A DNA stretch of 64,000 nt from RGIG5612 sp045627365 (lineage in GTDB: Bacteria > Bacillota > Clostridia > Lachnospirales > Lachnospiraceae). Positions 8,307-17,415 of this stretch are shown here, piece after piece. The stretch covers positions 1-64,000 of the forward strand of contig JAZQNN010000017.1 of assembly GCA_045627365.1 (NCBI GenBank), given 5' to 3'. The notes under the pieces are model-generated. The model was not told where the DNA came from and ran no database searches. It saw only the letters and a program-made list of their open reading frames with translations. Numbering within the stretch: the stretch's first letter is position 1; each line of letters starts with the position of its first letter. The position numbers and the translations under genes were made by a program.

Positions 8307-8364
8307 AGTTTTTTATTTTAACTCATTTGACACTTTTAGTAAACAAATAGTGTATAATGCAGGT
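8307..8364. promoter_or_regulatory. 58-bp divergent promoter region, both starts apparently leaderless
   Basis: Minus strand (mtaD): TTTACT (8338-8343), 17-bp spacer, TAAAAT (8315-8320), then 8 nt to the ATG. Plus strand (DUF3810 gene): TATAAT (8353-8358) ends 6 nt before the ATG at 8365, with TTGACA (8327-8332) at a long 20-bp spacing. Neither start codon has a purine-rich ribosome site, apart from a GCAGG too close to the plus-strand ATG to function. Confidence 0.6.
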
Positions 8365-9489
8365 ATGGAGCACAAGAAAGAAGGCAACTTCATAAGAAAA
8401 TGGTGGAAGCTGTGTCCGGCAAGGCATGTGCTGCTGATCCTGGGGATCCTGTTGATCGCGCTCTTCTATATCCTGAGGAAATTCCCGAACGCGGTTTCTT
8501 TCATCTATAGCAAAATCGTCCGCCCGTACCATCTGGCTGCCGCTTCCTTCTTCGACAAAGTAAGCTTCAGCGTAACGGAGCTGGTGCTTGTAACATTCTT
8601 CGGGCTTTTGCTTATATACCTGATCATTTCGATATTCCTGCTGATATTTAAGAAGAATCGCCTGCGCAGGTTATACAGGATGCTTATCACTCTGCTTTGC
8701 TGCGGGTTGCTCGTCTTTGGCTGTTATTGCCATCTGTGGGGAACGTACTACTTTGTCTCTGATTTTGAGAAAGAGAGCGGGATCGAAGGCCGCCCAAGCA
8801 CTCCCGATGAGCTTCATGATGTATGTATGTATTTTGCAGAGCGTGTGAATGAATACGCCGAATGCGTTGAAAGAGGCAGCGATAATGTGTGCTCGGAAAA
8901 CATCGAAGATATCTGGGCAGGAGCCGCCTCTCTTTATGAGGAAGTTGTTCAAAAGGTGCCATGCCTTAGAGGCGCCGCATTTAAGCCGAAGCCGCTTAAG
9001 CTCTCGAAAGGCTTAAGTTATATGGGCTACACAGGCTTTTTCTTCCCGTTCACAGGCGAAGCCAACCTCAATACCGACGGACCTAAAGCGTATATTCCGG
9101 TGACAGTTGCGCACGAGCTTGCGCATCAGAGGGGCGTTGCCGCCGAGGACGAGGCCAATTTCGTTGCGGTCCTGGCGTGCATGGAGCACGACGATCCGAT
9201 ATACAGATATTCTGCGGCTTTACTGGCTTACGTGGAACTTGCAAATGCCTTATACAGCGCCGATTACGATCTCTGGCACGAGTGTTATTCGACTATTTGC
9301 GACGAGGCGCGCGCGGATATGTCCGCCAACTCCGCATACTGGAAGCAGTTCGAAGGACCGGTTCAGGAAGCCAGCGATAAGATATATGACAATTTCTTAA
9401 AGAGCAACAAACAGGAATTAGGGCTTCGCTCCTATGGTGCGTGCGTTGACCTTCTGGTAGCGTACTATCTGGACGAAGCGCAGCAATAA
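8365..9489 (+). CDS. DUF3810 membrane protein with HExxH zinc motif
   Basis: The 374-residue product has three hydrophobic helices in its first 130 residues (about 20-40, 65-95, 105-125), then a soluble domain with HELAHQRG at residues 250-257, followed by a downstream EDEANF element. This is the gluzincin-like arrangement seen in DUF3810 proteins, which are presumed membrane metalloproteases without a known substrate. I start it at 8365; the frame is open further upstream but the upstream part overlaps mtaD antisense and lacks signals. It is followed by a peptidase gene after 22 bp, so a proteolytic operon is plausible. Confidence 0.8.
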   Translation: MEHKKEGNFIRKWWKLCPARHVLLILGILLIALFYILRKFPNAVSFIYSKIVRPYHLAAASFFDKVSFSVTELVLVTFFGLLLIYLIISIFLLIFKKNRLRRLYRMLITLLCCGLLVFGCYCHLWGTYYFVSDFEKESGIEGRPSTPDELHDVCMYFAERVNEYAECVERGSDNVCSENIEDIWAGAASLYEEVVQKVPCLRGAAFKPKPLKLSKGLSYMGYTGFFFPFTGEANLNTDGPKAYIPVTVAHELAHQRGVAAEDEANFVAVLACMEHDDPIYRYSAALLAYVELANALYSADYDLWHECYSTICDEARADMSANSAYWKQFEGPVQEASDKIYDNFLKSNKQELGLRSYGACVDLLVAYYLDEAQQ

Positions 9490-9511
9490 ACAAATCGATA
9501 AGGAGAACACT

Positions 9512-11020
9512 ATGAACGCACAGGAAAGAATTACCAAATTATACGGCATTCTGGACAAGGTCGAACTGTATTACCGAGCCATCGGCAAAATCAGCTTCGA
9601 CATGGAATGCTGCGCACCGAAAAACGGTCTGTCCCAGGCTGGGGAGGATATGGCTGAACTTGAGAAAGTTCCTTTCAATCTTCTGCATTCAGATGAATAT
9701 ATCCAGCTGATCAAAGACCTCAAAAAGGACGCCGAAGACGGCGCGCTTGAGCCGCTTCAGAAGAAGCTCGTCGAGTACCTGAACGAGGATTATGACAAGA
9801 CAGCCAACCTCACAGAAGAATTTAATTATGAGATGAGCCTGGCTGCAAATAAGTCATACGGGGTATGGCTTGAAGCCAAAGAGAGAGACGACTATGGGCT
9901 CTTCAAAGACGCTTTTGCCAAGGTGGTAGAACTCACCCGCCGGGAAATCGAGCTTCGCGGCCCTGTTAAAACGACTTACTATGATGTGCTTTTAGATGAC
10001 TATGAAAAAGGCGGCAACGAGCGCCAGCTTGACGAATTTTTCGCAGCATTAAAGGCCGAGATCCTGCCGCTTGTTAAGGAAATAAAGGAACGTGGCAAGA
10101 AGATCCGCACAGATTTCCTCACCCGTCCGTGCCCGATCCCGCTGCAGGAGGCATTTTCCAAGTATCTGCTCGATCTGGAATGTCTGGACCCTGACAGCCT
10201 CGTACTCATGACGACAGAGCACCCTTTCACGACCAATTTCGGCCCCGAGGATGTCCGTGTAACTACGCATTACTATGAGGAGAATTTCGTTTCGAATATC
10301 TTCACAACGCTTCACGAGGGCGGTCACGCTCTGTTTATGCAGAAAGAGCCTGACGAGTTCACAAAAAATCACGTTTGCGACCGCATGACCAGCGCGATGC
10401 ATGAGTGCATTTCGAGGTTTTATGAGAATATCATCGGCAGAAGCCCTGAGCTGATCCACGCGATCTATCCGAAGATGCAGGAGCTGTGCGGCGACATATT
10501 TGCAGATGTCAGCGAGCAGGAACTCTATGAAGCCGTTAACACTGCCGAGCCGATCCTCAACAGGTGTGATTCGGACGAACTGACCTACTGCATCCACATC
10601 CTGATCCGTTATGAGATGGAAAAGGGCTTCATCAACGCAGATATGTCCATCGATGAGCTGCCGGCGATCTGGAACGCAAAATACACCGAATACCTCGGCG
10701 TCACCCCGACCAACGACCGCGAAGGCATCCTTCAGGATGTTCACTGGACTTCGAGCTACGGGTATTTCCCATCATACGCGCTCGGCAACGCTTACGGCGC
10801 GCAGATCGTCAATACCATGAAGAAAGAATTCGACGTATTTGGCTGCGTTAGAGAAGGAAATCTCCAGCCAATACTTGACTGGCTGGAGACGAAAGTGTTC
10901 AGCATTGCTTCTGTTTCTACGCCGGACGAATGGATCCGTGCCATTACGGGCGAGCCGCTGAATGTTCAGTATTTTATTGATTATCTGAAAGAAAAATTCA
11001 CGTCGATCTACGAGCTGTGA
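9512..11020 (+). CDS. M32 family metallocarboxypeptidase
   Basis: This 502-residue cytosolic protein matches thermostable carboxypeptidase family M32, which removes C-terminal amino acids. The zinc motif HEGGHALF occurs near residue 267, followed by MHECISRFYENIIGRS, which supplies the third ligand Glu. The length is typical of the family (about 500). AAGGAG lies 7 nt before the ATG. It is the second gene after the DUF3810 gene and ends 6 bp from the convergent metallo-beta-lactamase-fold gene, with no terminator visible between them. Confidence 0.92.
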   Translation: MNAQERITKLYGILDKVELYYRAIGKISFDMECCAPKNGLSQAGEDMAELEKVPFNLLHSDEYIQLIKDLKKDAEDGALEPLQKKLVEYLNEDYDKTANLTEEFNYEMSLAANKSYGVWLEAKERDDYGLFKDAFAKVVELTRREIELRGPVKTTYYDVLLDDYEKGGNERQLDEFFAALKAEILPLVKEIKERGKKIRTDFLTRPCPIPLQEAFSKYLLDLECLDPDSLVLMTTEHPFTTNFGPEDVRVTTHYYEENFVSNIFTTLHEGGHALFMQKEPDEFTKNHVCDRMTSAMHECISRFYENIIGRSPELIHAIYPKMQELCGDIFADVSEQELYEAVNTAEPILNRCDSDELTYCIHILIRYEMEKGFINADMSIDELPAIWNAKYTEYLGVTPTNDREGILQDVHWTSSYGYFPSYALGNAYGAQIVNTMKKEFDVFGCVREGNLQPILDWLETKVFSIASVSTPDEWIRAITGEPLNVQYFIDYLKEKFTSIYEL

Positions 11021-11026
11021 TCAGTT

Positions 11027-11956
11027 TCAGAGCGTCCTGTAGGTTACGCTGTAACCTTTCCAGTAAATCTTTCCACCGCCTGCAGGGCCCTGACCATTTG
11101 GTCCAGGGCCTTTTGGTCCTCCGGGACCGCCCAGCATAGGAGGTCTGTCCTCAAAATGCGGGAATCTCCAGTCGTAAACCTTATGGCCGTCAATCATCTC
11201 AGGACCGTCCATCATTCTCGGGCCGCCCTTGCGCTCAGGTGCTTCTTCGCCTTCAAGGCCGTCAAATGCACGTTTTGCAGCTTCAAGAGCGATATCGATC
11301 CTTGCAGCGTCATAGCGTCCTTCTCCGCCGTAGCATACGTCGAATTCACCTCTTACAGCCTCAAGCTTGCTCATGTCGCCGATGAACTTGGTGAGGGTCT
11401 TGCCTACCATTTTGCCCATGCCCATCAGCTCGTCGCCCATGAACATGATGCGCTGTTGCCTGTCAAGGATCGCGATACCGTTATCGGTATGATCGCCGAT
11501 CCTGAAGATCTCAAGCTCGCGGCCCTTAAGCGGAATAATGTCTCCGTCGCCGACTGCAACAGACTCGTAATCCCTCGGGAACTCTATTCCGGCAAAGCTC
11601 GGATAAGGAATGCAGGCCTTGTCAATGCCTTCCTCGCCCATAAATGCTTTCTCGAAATAGCAGTTGCCTGCGCTGTGATCGAAATGATGATGTGTGTTGA
11701 TAACCCATCTTACAGGCTTGTTGATGATGGACTCCAGGAAATCTCTCAGATTGCCTGCGCCGTATCCGGTGTCGATAGCGATGCCTTCCTCGTCGCCTTC
11801 AAGCAGGTAATGATAATCGCCTGATGATGCGATCTGCCATGTGTGAGGCGCAATCTCGGTCACCTCAAAGTGAGGCTCGTCCATCGGTCTTAATGTCCCG
11901 TCCTGATAACGGATGAGAATGTCGTGTTTGCAGGAAAAATCAACTGCTCCGTTCAT
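11027..11956 (-). CDS. MBL-fold metallo-hydrolase with Gly/Pro-rich tail
   Basis: The 309-residue protein has the metallo-beta-lactamase signature THHHFDHSAGN at about residue 87 and later metal ligands in IGDHTDNG and FMGDEL. Members hydrolyse thioesters, lactones or phosphodiesters, and the substrate here cannot be told. Near the C-terminus (about 245-295) is an unusual low-complexity stretch rich in Gly and Pro (for example GGPGGPKGPGPNGQGP). There is no signal peptide. AAGGAG precedes the ATG. It is the last gene of the long minus-strand cluster, 27 bp after the iron-sulfur gene. Confidence 0.82.
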   Translation of the reverse strand: MNGAVDFSCKHDILIRYQDGTLRPMDEPHFEVTEIAPHTWQIASSGDYHYLLEGDEEGIAIDTGYGAGNLRDFLESIINKPVRWVINTHHHFDHSAGNCYFEKAFMGEEGIDKACIPYPSFAGIEFPRDYESVAVGDGDIIPLKGRELEIFRIGDHTDNGIAILDRQQRIMFMGDELMGMGKMVGKTLTKFIGDMSKLEAVRGEFDVCYGGEGRYDAARIDIALEAAKRAFDGLEGEEAPERKGGPRMMDGPEMIDGHKVYDWRFPHFEDRPPMLGGPGGPKGPGPNGQGPAGGGKIYWKGYSVTYRTL

Positions 11957-11983
11957 AAATTTGTCTCCTTGTATATATAATTT

Positions 11984-12691
11984 TTATTTCTCGTCAAATG
12001 GTACCGGCGTGACCCTACGCCATATATCTATAGCGGTGAAACGGCTTACGCAGGCTCTGTTGATCATCTGGGCAAGCTGCTCGATGCTTAAGATGAAGTC
12101 CGCATCCTTCGGCTCAGGTCCGATAAATACGCTCGTCACATTGCTGTCAAGCTGCGCTTCGTCAGCCTGAATAACTTTAGCAAATCCTATCGCTTTGAGC
12201 AATGCTGTGATCTTCTGTCCATTGTCTTTCGGCTCTTTTTCTGCGAAAAACTTGCCGATCTCAGTATTTACCCGCGGATCAACATACGCGATTATCGGTT
12301 TTTTCTTGCGCTCGATCGCTTTCCAGAGTCCGCCCAGCTCGTTGCCGCTGAGCCAGCCGTATGGCGGCAGGAAGAATGACTTCGGCGGGTTGCCATCCGC
12401 TCCCATTCTGTAAAGCTGTCCTGTCTCTTTGTCTTTAAAGCAGACCCTCTGATTGATCGGCAGCCTCATCTGAAGTGCGCCGGTCGGGCAGGCCTCTACG
12501 CAGCATGCGCAGTACCAGCACTCGTCCGGGTACGCCAGAATCGGCGGTTTGCCCTTCTCAGGATTCGGAAGTATGGTCTGCACGCGGCATATATTTGTGC
12601 AGCTGTTGCAGCCTATGCACAGCTCCTCGTCAATTGCTACGGCGTATGTCGGTCCTGTGTGATTCGGAAGGATGTAATATTCGTTACTCAT
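11984..12691 (-). CDS. 2x[4Fe-4S] protein with degenerate [FeFe]-hydrogenase-like C-terminus
   Basis: The N-terminal 85 residues of this 235-residue protein form a dicluster ferredoxin: CIGCNSCTNIC and CWYCACCVEACP, the second resembling the AprB pattern. Residues about 125-230 resemble two segments of hydrogenase H-cluster domains: IIAYVDPRVNTEIGKFF with ALLKAIGFAKVI, and DADFILSIEQLAQMINR, which match VVVQTAPAVRAALGEGF, ALRMLGFDKVF and DVDIALTTRELIRMIRR of HydA at 58-59 kb. All H-cluster cysteines are missing, so it cannot form that cofactor. It overlaps the flavoprotein gene by 8 bp and has AAGGAGGAGG upstream. It probably feeds electrons to that flavoprotein. Confidence 0.75.
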   Translation of the reverse strand: MSNEYYILPNHTGPTYAVAIDEELCIGCNSCTNICRVQTILPNPEKGKPPILAYPDECWYCACCVEACPTGALQMRLPINQRVCFKDKETGQLYRMGADGNPPKSFFLPPYGWLSGNELGGLWKAIERKKKPIIAYVDPRVNTEIGKFFAEKEPKDNGQKITALLKAIGFAKVIQADEAQLDSNVTSVFIGPEPKDADFILSIEQLAQMINRACVSRFTAIDIWRRVTPVPFDEK

Positions 12692-14636
12692 GGCTTACCT
12701 CCTCCTTGGCTGTGTGAAGCGCATAATTGGCCGCGTAAGTGTCCAGATATGGCTCTTTCAGATAGTAATCACGCGGTACGATCTCGCTCTTAAGCTCACC
12801 GTTTTCGTCCCAGTTGAACAGGAAATCCTTGTTCTCAAAGCCCTCTTCATCTGCTGCCAGTTTGCTAAGGCACGCTCCCATATACAACTTCGACACGGTT
12901 ATTCTGGTTTCGCATTCGAGCACTCTTGCCAGTTCATGAGGATTGCGTGCAAAGGTCTTCCGCGCCTCACTTTTTGCTATGCTCTCAAGCCAGTCAATGC
13001 CGAATTCCAGGAGCGATTTCGTCAGCAATTCGCCGCAGCATTGCTGCATAACTCTTGCGGTGCCGCCCCAGAGTTCTTTCCATGTAATGTAGGCATTCTC
13101 GTCGCCGACTCTCTTAGTCGGTGCGTATACGCGCTCGCGCTCAAGCTCGATCTGTTTTTCATCAATGGTGCCGTGGCTGTGTTCCATGCAGTACTCTGCC
13201 GCGCGATTGCCCGCGTAAAAGCCTGATGCGCAGGCCAGAGAGCAGCCCTCAAGTCCTATGGATGCGCCTGCAGCAAATAATCCCGGGATATTGCTCATAA
13301 GGTCCCAGTCAACGACCAGGAATCCCTGCCCGCCACGCTCGGAACGCCACACCGTGGCTTCGCCCTGGTTGCCGTGCATGCCGCCCTTGGCTTTCCTGCC
13401 GTCTACAGGGATAAAAAGCAAATGTTTATCAGGATTGAAGCCGTTCCTGGTATAGTAATCGTATAAAGTGTACCTGGTCTTGCCCTCGTTGCCGATCATC
13501 ATTCCCCAGATGCTTCGCCTCTCACGCTCCGGAAGATCCGAAAGATCTGCCCAGAAAGGCAGTTCGTATTCGCCGTCCTTGACAGCATCAAGGAGACTCG
13601 CGGTCGGCCCCATCGGCGATTTGCCCTTTCCGAGGTAGCGGTCCATTGCATCCGGCATCTCGTTGCCGTCATTGTCATGCCACGGGATCTTCTTGCCGTT
13701 ATTGTCGACGATGGTGCAGTATGACCATGTATTGCTGTCATCCCCGACGCCGAACCTTGGCCATGCAAAAGGATGGCTGCCCTTGGTCGCGCCGTTGTTG
13801 TAAAATCCGTAGGTTTTTGCCCCGGCTTTGTGTGCCATGGCAACTCCCTCTCCGATGTCATTTGGGTCCCAGCGGAAGCTGTTACCCGTTATCTCCATGC
13901 TGTAGATCCAATTGCTGCACACGTATCCGGTCGAGATGACCACAGCTTTGGCTACGAACACATAAAACTCACCGGTTTGGAGCGAAAATCCCATAGCTCC
14001 GGTCACCGGTGCCCCCTGCTTTCCGCCCTCAGTCAGGAGTCCTGTCATCATCATATAGTCGAACAGCAGGGCGCCTTCCTTCTTGAGCTCATTGTAAAGG
14101 ACCGGCTTTACGAAGTTGCCGCCGCGCAGCTTGACACCATCCATATGGTTGTAGTTGTATGACTTCAAAAGGCCCGTTGCCTCGTCTCTTGACGGATTGC
14201 CGTCAAAATCCCCGTCAACGTCCCTGATCGGAAGACCCATCTTCTCAAGCTCCAAAAGGGCGCTCCAGGTTCCCTTATTGCTGATGTAGTTGCGGTGCAA
14301 AAGGTCCGGACCTGTAATGCCTATCATACCTCTGTTCATGCGGTTTTCAGGATTCGGTCCGTTATGTTTTTCATCGGCCGTCTGCGAGCTTAACGGAGCC
14401 TCGGTCAGATCATTCCAATGGTCTATTCCTGCTCCGCAGTTACCACTCTTCTTGATCGCGCCCTTGTCGCAGACAGCAACGCTCTGCCCTCTTCTAAGCG
14501 CGGAAATTCCCGCGCAGCATCCGGCAGGTCCTGCGCCCAGAACGACCAGGTCGACTTCGATCCGGTTGACTTTCTCATAATCTACCGGAAACGGCCATCT
14601 GATTGGAGTAAACCCTGATGATGTGTTTTCGTTCAT
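12684..14636 (-). CDS. FAD-dependent oxidoreductase, AprA/fumarate-reductase-like
   Basis: The 650-residue protein begins with the FAD-binding fold (VLGAGPAGCCAGISALRRG, about residue 31) and shows the flavoprotein pattern of adenylylsulfate reductase alpha subunits and fumarate reductases, including CDKGAIKKSGNCGAGIDHWND. It ends with a helical C-terminal domain. No Tat or Sec signal is present, so it should act in the cytoplasm. The next gene encodes an AprB-like iron-sulfur partner, making a two-subunit reductase likely. No sulfate-reduction genes are nearby, so the substrate is unknown. AGAGGAC precedes the ATG, and the gap from sbcC is 9 bp. Confidence 0.8.
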   Translation of the reverse strand: MNENTSSGFTPIRWPFPVDYEKVNRIEVDLVVLGAGPAGCCAGISALRRGQSVAVCDKGAIKKSGNCGAGIDHWNDLTEAPLSSQTADEKHNGPNPENRMNRGMIGITGPDLLHRNYISNKGTWSALLELEKMGLPIRDVDGDFDGNPSRDEATGLLKSYNYNHMDGVKLRGGNFVKPVLYNELKKEGALLFDYMMMTGLLTEGGKQGAPVTGAMGFSLQTGEFYVFVAKAVVISTGYVCSNWIYSMEITGNSFRWDPNDIGEGVAMAHKAGAKTYGFYNNGATKGSHPFAWPRFGVGDDSNTWSYCTIVDNNGKKIPWHDNDGNEMPDAMDRYLGKGKSPMGPTASLLDAVKDGEYELPFWADLSDLPERERRSIWGMMIGNEGKTRYTLYDYYTRNGFNPDKHLLFIPVDGRKAKGGMHGNQGEATVWRSERGGQGFLVVDWDLMSNIPGLFAAGASIGLEGCSLACASGFYAGNRAAEYCMEHSHGTIDEKQIELERERVYAPTKRVGDENAYITWKELWGGTARVMQQCCGELLTKSLLEFGIDWLESIAKSEARKTFARNPHELARVLECETRITVSKLYMGACLSKLAADEEGFENKDFLFNWDENGELKSEIVPRDYYLKEPYLDTYAANYALHTAKEEVSHE

Positions 14637-14645
14637 AGTTGTCCT

Positions 14646-17414
14646 CTATATTCCTGTTATTTTTATTTTACTTCCGCCGCTGGCTTCCTTGGTGACGATG
14701 ATCTGCTTGTCGATCCTGGCCTTAAGTTCTTCTCTGTGTGAGATCAGGCCGACCAGTTTATTGCTCTTTCCAAGGTCTGCGAGTGCTTTCATCGTCTGCT
14801 CAAGGATCTCGTCGTCAAGCGTTCCGAAGCCCTCATCGATAAACAGCGAATCAAGCTGAACGCCGCCCGACATGGCCTGGACCACGTCACTCATTCCGAG
14901 CGCCAGCGCCAGAGATGCTACGAAGGATTCGCCGCCGGAGAGGCTTGAAACTGCTCTGAAGGAGCCGTTGTAGTGGTCTTTAACATCAAGCTCCAGACCG
15001 ATCTGCCCGCCGTGATTGTTCTCATCGTCCCTGCGGCGCAGCTCGTACTGGCCTGATGACATGACCATCAGCCTTGTATTGGCCTTGGTGATTATCCGGT
15101 CAAAAAACGCCATCTGGACATAAGTCTCCAGCCTGATCTTGCTCTTTCCCGTCATCTCACCGTTGATCGTTTCGGAAAGCGGCTTCAGCAGTCGGACTCT
15201 GTCCTCGAGCGTCTTAAGTTCGTCCATGCCGGACTTGATGTTATTGTATACCGAAGTGTTGATATCTATCGATGTAACCAGATAGTCCCTCTGCGAATTC
15301 ATCTTTTCGCATTCTTCGGAAAGTTCCTTGATGATCTGCTGTTTTCCGCTTAGATCGACCTCTTCGGAATCGCCGACTGCGTTTTTAAGAGCTTCTATCC
15401 GGCCTTTCAGTTTAATCTTTTTATCGTTAACGCCCTTGAGGGCATTCTCGGCATTTGTTATCGCAAGTTTGAGCGCATCGGCACGCTTTCTTAGATCAGC
15501 TGCCGCTTTTTCGGCCTCGGCTTTGTCCGACATGGCAAGCTTTTCGGTGGCTTCTTTTATCTGCTTCTCAAATGAAAGTATCTCAGCTTTTGAGGCTGCA
15601 GTCTTCTCGGTTAATTCGGCGATCTCGACCTGAACTTTCTTCAAAGATTCTCTGTCTTTTGGAAGCTGCTCCTCAATTTCCCGGAGCGTGGTCAGATCCT
15701 TCTCGGCCTTTTTCTGATCCGCAAGAGCAATCTTAAGCTTCTGATCGGTCTCTTCCTGCGCCGCCTGAAGACGGTCTTCGACTTCTTCGAAATCGAGCTC
15801 GCCGATCAGCTCTTCAGCGTCTTTCAAAACAGCCTTCCGTAACCCATCAAGCTCTGTACGCAGCTCCAAAGCTGCATCTGAGGAGCGTTTCAGCTTTTCA
15901 TCGGTCTTCTCCATTTCTGCCTTAAGCTCCTCGACGCTCGCTGCAGAAGGAGCATCGGTGTTTTTCAGCTTCGGAGCGGGATGATGCGTCGAACCGCACA
16001 CAGGGCACGGCATTCCCTCTTCAAGATCTGCTGCCATGATCCCGGCCTGCTCGTCCAGGAATCTGACATATTCGCACTCGTAAGTCCTCTTGGCCGCCTC
16101 TGCCTTGGCCTTATCTTCTAAGTATCTATCCTGAGCGGCTTCAAGCTGCTCCTCCTTAGGCAGGACTGATTCAAATTCCTCCCTCAGACTCTCAAGCGCG
16201 CTCTTTTGCTCTCTTATCTTTTCGGCCTCGTGGCGGCTTTTTTCGGCTCTTGCCTCTGCGCCGGAAAGTGTCTTTAATTCTTCCTCCTGTCCGGCGATCT
16301 GCTCGCTCAAACGGGCAGCCTTATCGGCCGCAGCTTCGCTCGTCTTGCGCAGCTTATCGTATCCGGTCTTCTCAGCTTGGATCCTTATCTTTTTCTCATC
16401 CAGCGCGTCATAATCATCGAAGGTAGCCTCTATTCTGGCCGCTTTGTCCTTCAAATTGTCTATCTCGTCCCGGTGTTCTTCGGCAGTCTCCAGCGCTTTT
16501 TGCGCGTCCATGATCTGTTCATCGAATGCCTTTAAGGACGCCTGACTCTCTTTGAGCTCTTTCCTGGTCTTATTTTTGTTCTCTTCGATCTGGACTTCGG
16601 CGTTTATTTTCTGTTTCTCGTCTGTCTTTTCCTTTATCCTACGCTCAAGTTCTTCGCAGCTTGATTTGTCAGAATTAATCAGCTCTTCAATTATCTCAAG
16701 CGAGTCGGCAGGAACGGTATCCGCACTCTTAAGAAGGACTGTTTTTTCACAGGCAGGGCTTTCTTCCTCGCAGCGCAATCCGTTTAAGTACTGCACAAGG
16801 CTGCGCTGCTGCTCCTTAACGCGGCCATTGGCCGCCAGGTAATCTTCCTTGACCTTCTTCTGCAAAGCAAGATACTTGTCTGTGTTGAAGATTTTTCTGA
16901 AAATCTCGCTTCTTTCATCCGTTTTGGCAAGCAGCAGCTTAAGGAAATCACCCTGCGCGATCAATGCGATCCTGGAAAACTGCTCGCGGCTGACGCCGAT
17001 TATCTGCTCTATTTCTTCCCTGACTTCGCTGTCCTTGGTCAGTACCCTGCTGTCCGGGAGCCACAGTGTCTGCGAAGCGGCCTCTGTTGTCATCTCGCCG
17101 GCGTTTTTCTTCTTGGGCCTTGCGTAACTTGGATTGCGCCTGATGCGGTATTCCTGACCTTTGCAGGAAAATGTCAGTTCGACAAATGTCGGCGTCGCAG
17201 CCTGGGCGTATTTGCTGCGTAAAGATGCCGCGTCGCGAGTATCTCCGCTGGCTCTGCCATATAGGGCGTAAGTGATGCCGTCGAATATGGTCGTTTTGCC
17301 CGCTCCGGTATTGCCCGCGATCATGAAGATGCCTTCTCCAAGCTCGTCAAACGGCACCACGGCTTCTCCTGCATATGGGCCGAAAGCTGACATCGTAAGT
17401 TTTATCGGTCTCAT
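14646..17414 (-). CDS. sbcC: Exonuclease SbcC, SMC-like ATPase
   Basis: SbcC is the ATPase of the SbcCD nuclease, which opens DNA hairpins and trims double-strand ends. The 922-residue protein has Walker A GNTGAGKTT near residue 35, two long coiled coils around the zinc-hook CPVCG at about residue 469, then LSGGESFVASLALALG and the Walker B segment LDSLFIDEGFGTLD. The start at 17414 (MRPIKL) is preferred: GGGAGG lies 6 nt upstream inside the sbcD end, and the gene begins two bases after the sbcD stop. An in-frame extension 12 codons longer lies within sbcD and is rejected. Confidence 0.95.
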   Translation of the reverse strand: MRPIKLTMSAFGPYAGEAVVPFDELGEGIFMIAGNTGAGKTTIFDGITYALYGRASGDTRDAASLRSKYAQAATPTFVELTFSCKGQEYRIRRNPSYARPKKKNAGEMTTEAASQTLWLPDSRVLTKDSEVREEIEQIIGVSREQFSRIALIAQGDFLKLLLAKTDERSEIFRKIFNTDKYLALQKKVKEDYLAANGRVKEQQRSLVQYLNGLRCEEESPACEKTVLLKSADTVPADSLEIIEELINSDKSSCEELERRIKEKTDEKQKINAEVQIEENKNKTRKELKESQASLKAFDEQIMDAQKALETAEEHRDEIDNLKDKAARIEATFDDYDALDEKKIRIQAEKTGYDKLRKTSEAAADKAARLSEQIAGQEEELKTLSGAEARAEKSRHEAEKIREQKSALESLREEFESVLPKEEQLEAAQDRYLEDKAKAEAAKRTYECEYVRFLDEQAGIMAADLEEGMPCPVCGSTHHPAPKLKNTDAPSAASVEELKAEMEKTDEKLKRSSDAALELRTELDGLRKAVLKDAEELIGELDFEEVEDRLQAAQEETDQKLKIALADQKKAEKDLTTLREIEEQLPKDRESLKKVQVEIAELTEKTAASKAEILSFEKQIKEATEKLAMSDKAEAEKAAADLRKRADALKLAITNAENALKGVNDKKIKLKGRIEALKNAVGDSEEVDLSGKQQIIKELSEECEKMNSQRDYLVTSIDINTSVYNNIKSGMDELKTLEDRVRLLKPLSETINGEMTGKSKIRLETYVQMAFFDRIITKANTRLMVMSSGQYELRRRDDENNHGGQIGLELDVKDHYNGSFRAVSSLSGGESFVASLALALGMSDVVQAMSGGVQLDSLFIDEGFGTLDDEILEQTMKALADLGKSNKLVGLISHREELKARIDKQIIVTKEASGGSKIKITGI

Positions 17415-17415
17415 C

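Noticed and set aside
8215..8364. Upstream extension of the DUF3810 gene
   Set aside because: The extra 50 codons overlap mtaD on the other strand and precede the -10 box.
8307..8364. SAH or SAM riboswitch before mtaD
   Set aside because: The gap is too short and both promoters fill it; no leader RNA remains.
10049..10744. Long open frame (231 codons) on the minus strand
   Set aside because: It is antisense to the M32 carboxypeptidase, has no ribosome site and no recognisable protein pattern.
12475..14618. Several Cys/Arg-rich plus-strand frames
   Set aside because: All are antisense to the flavoprotein or iron-sulfur genes with no ribosome sites.
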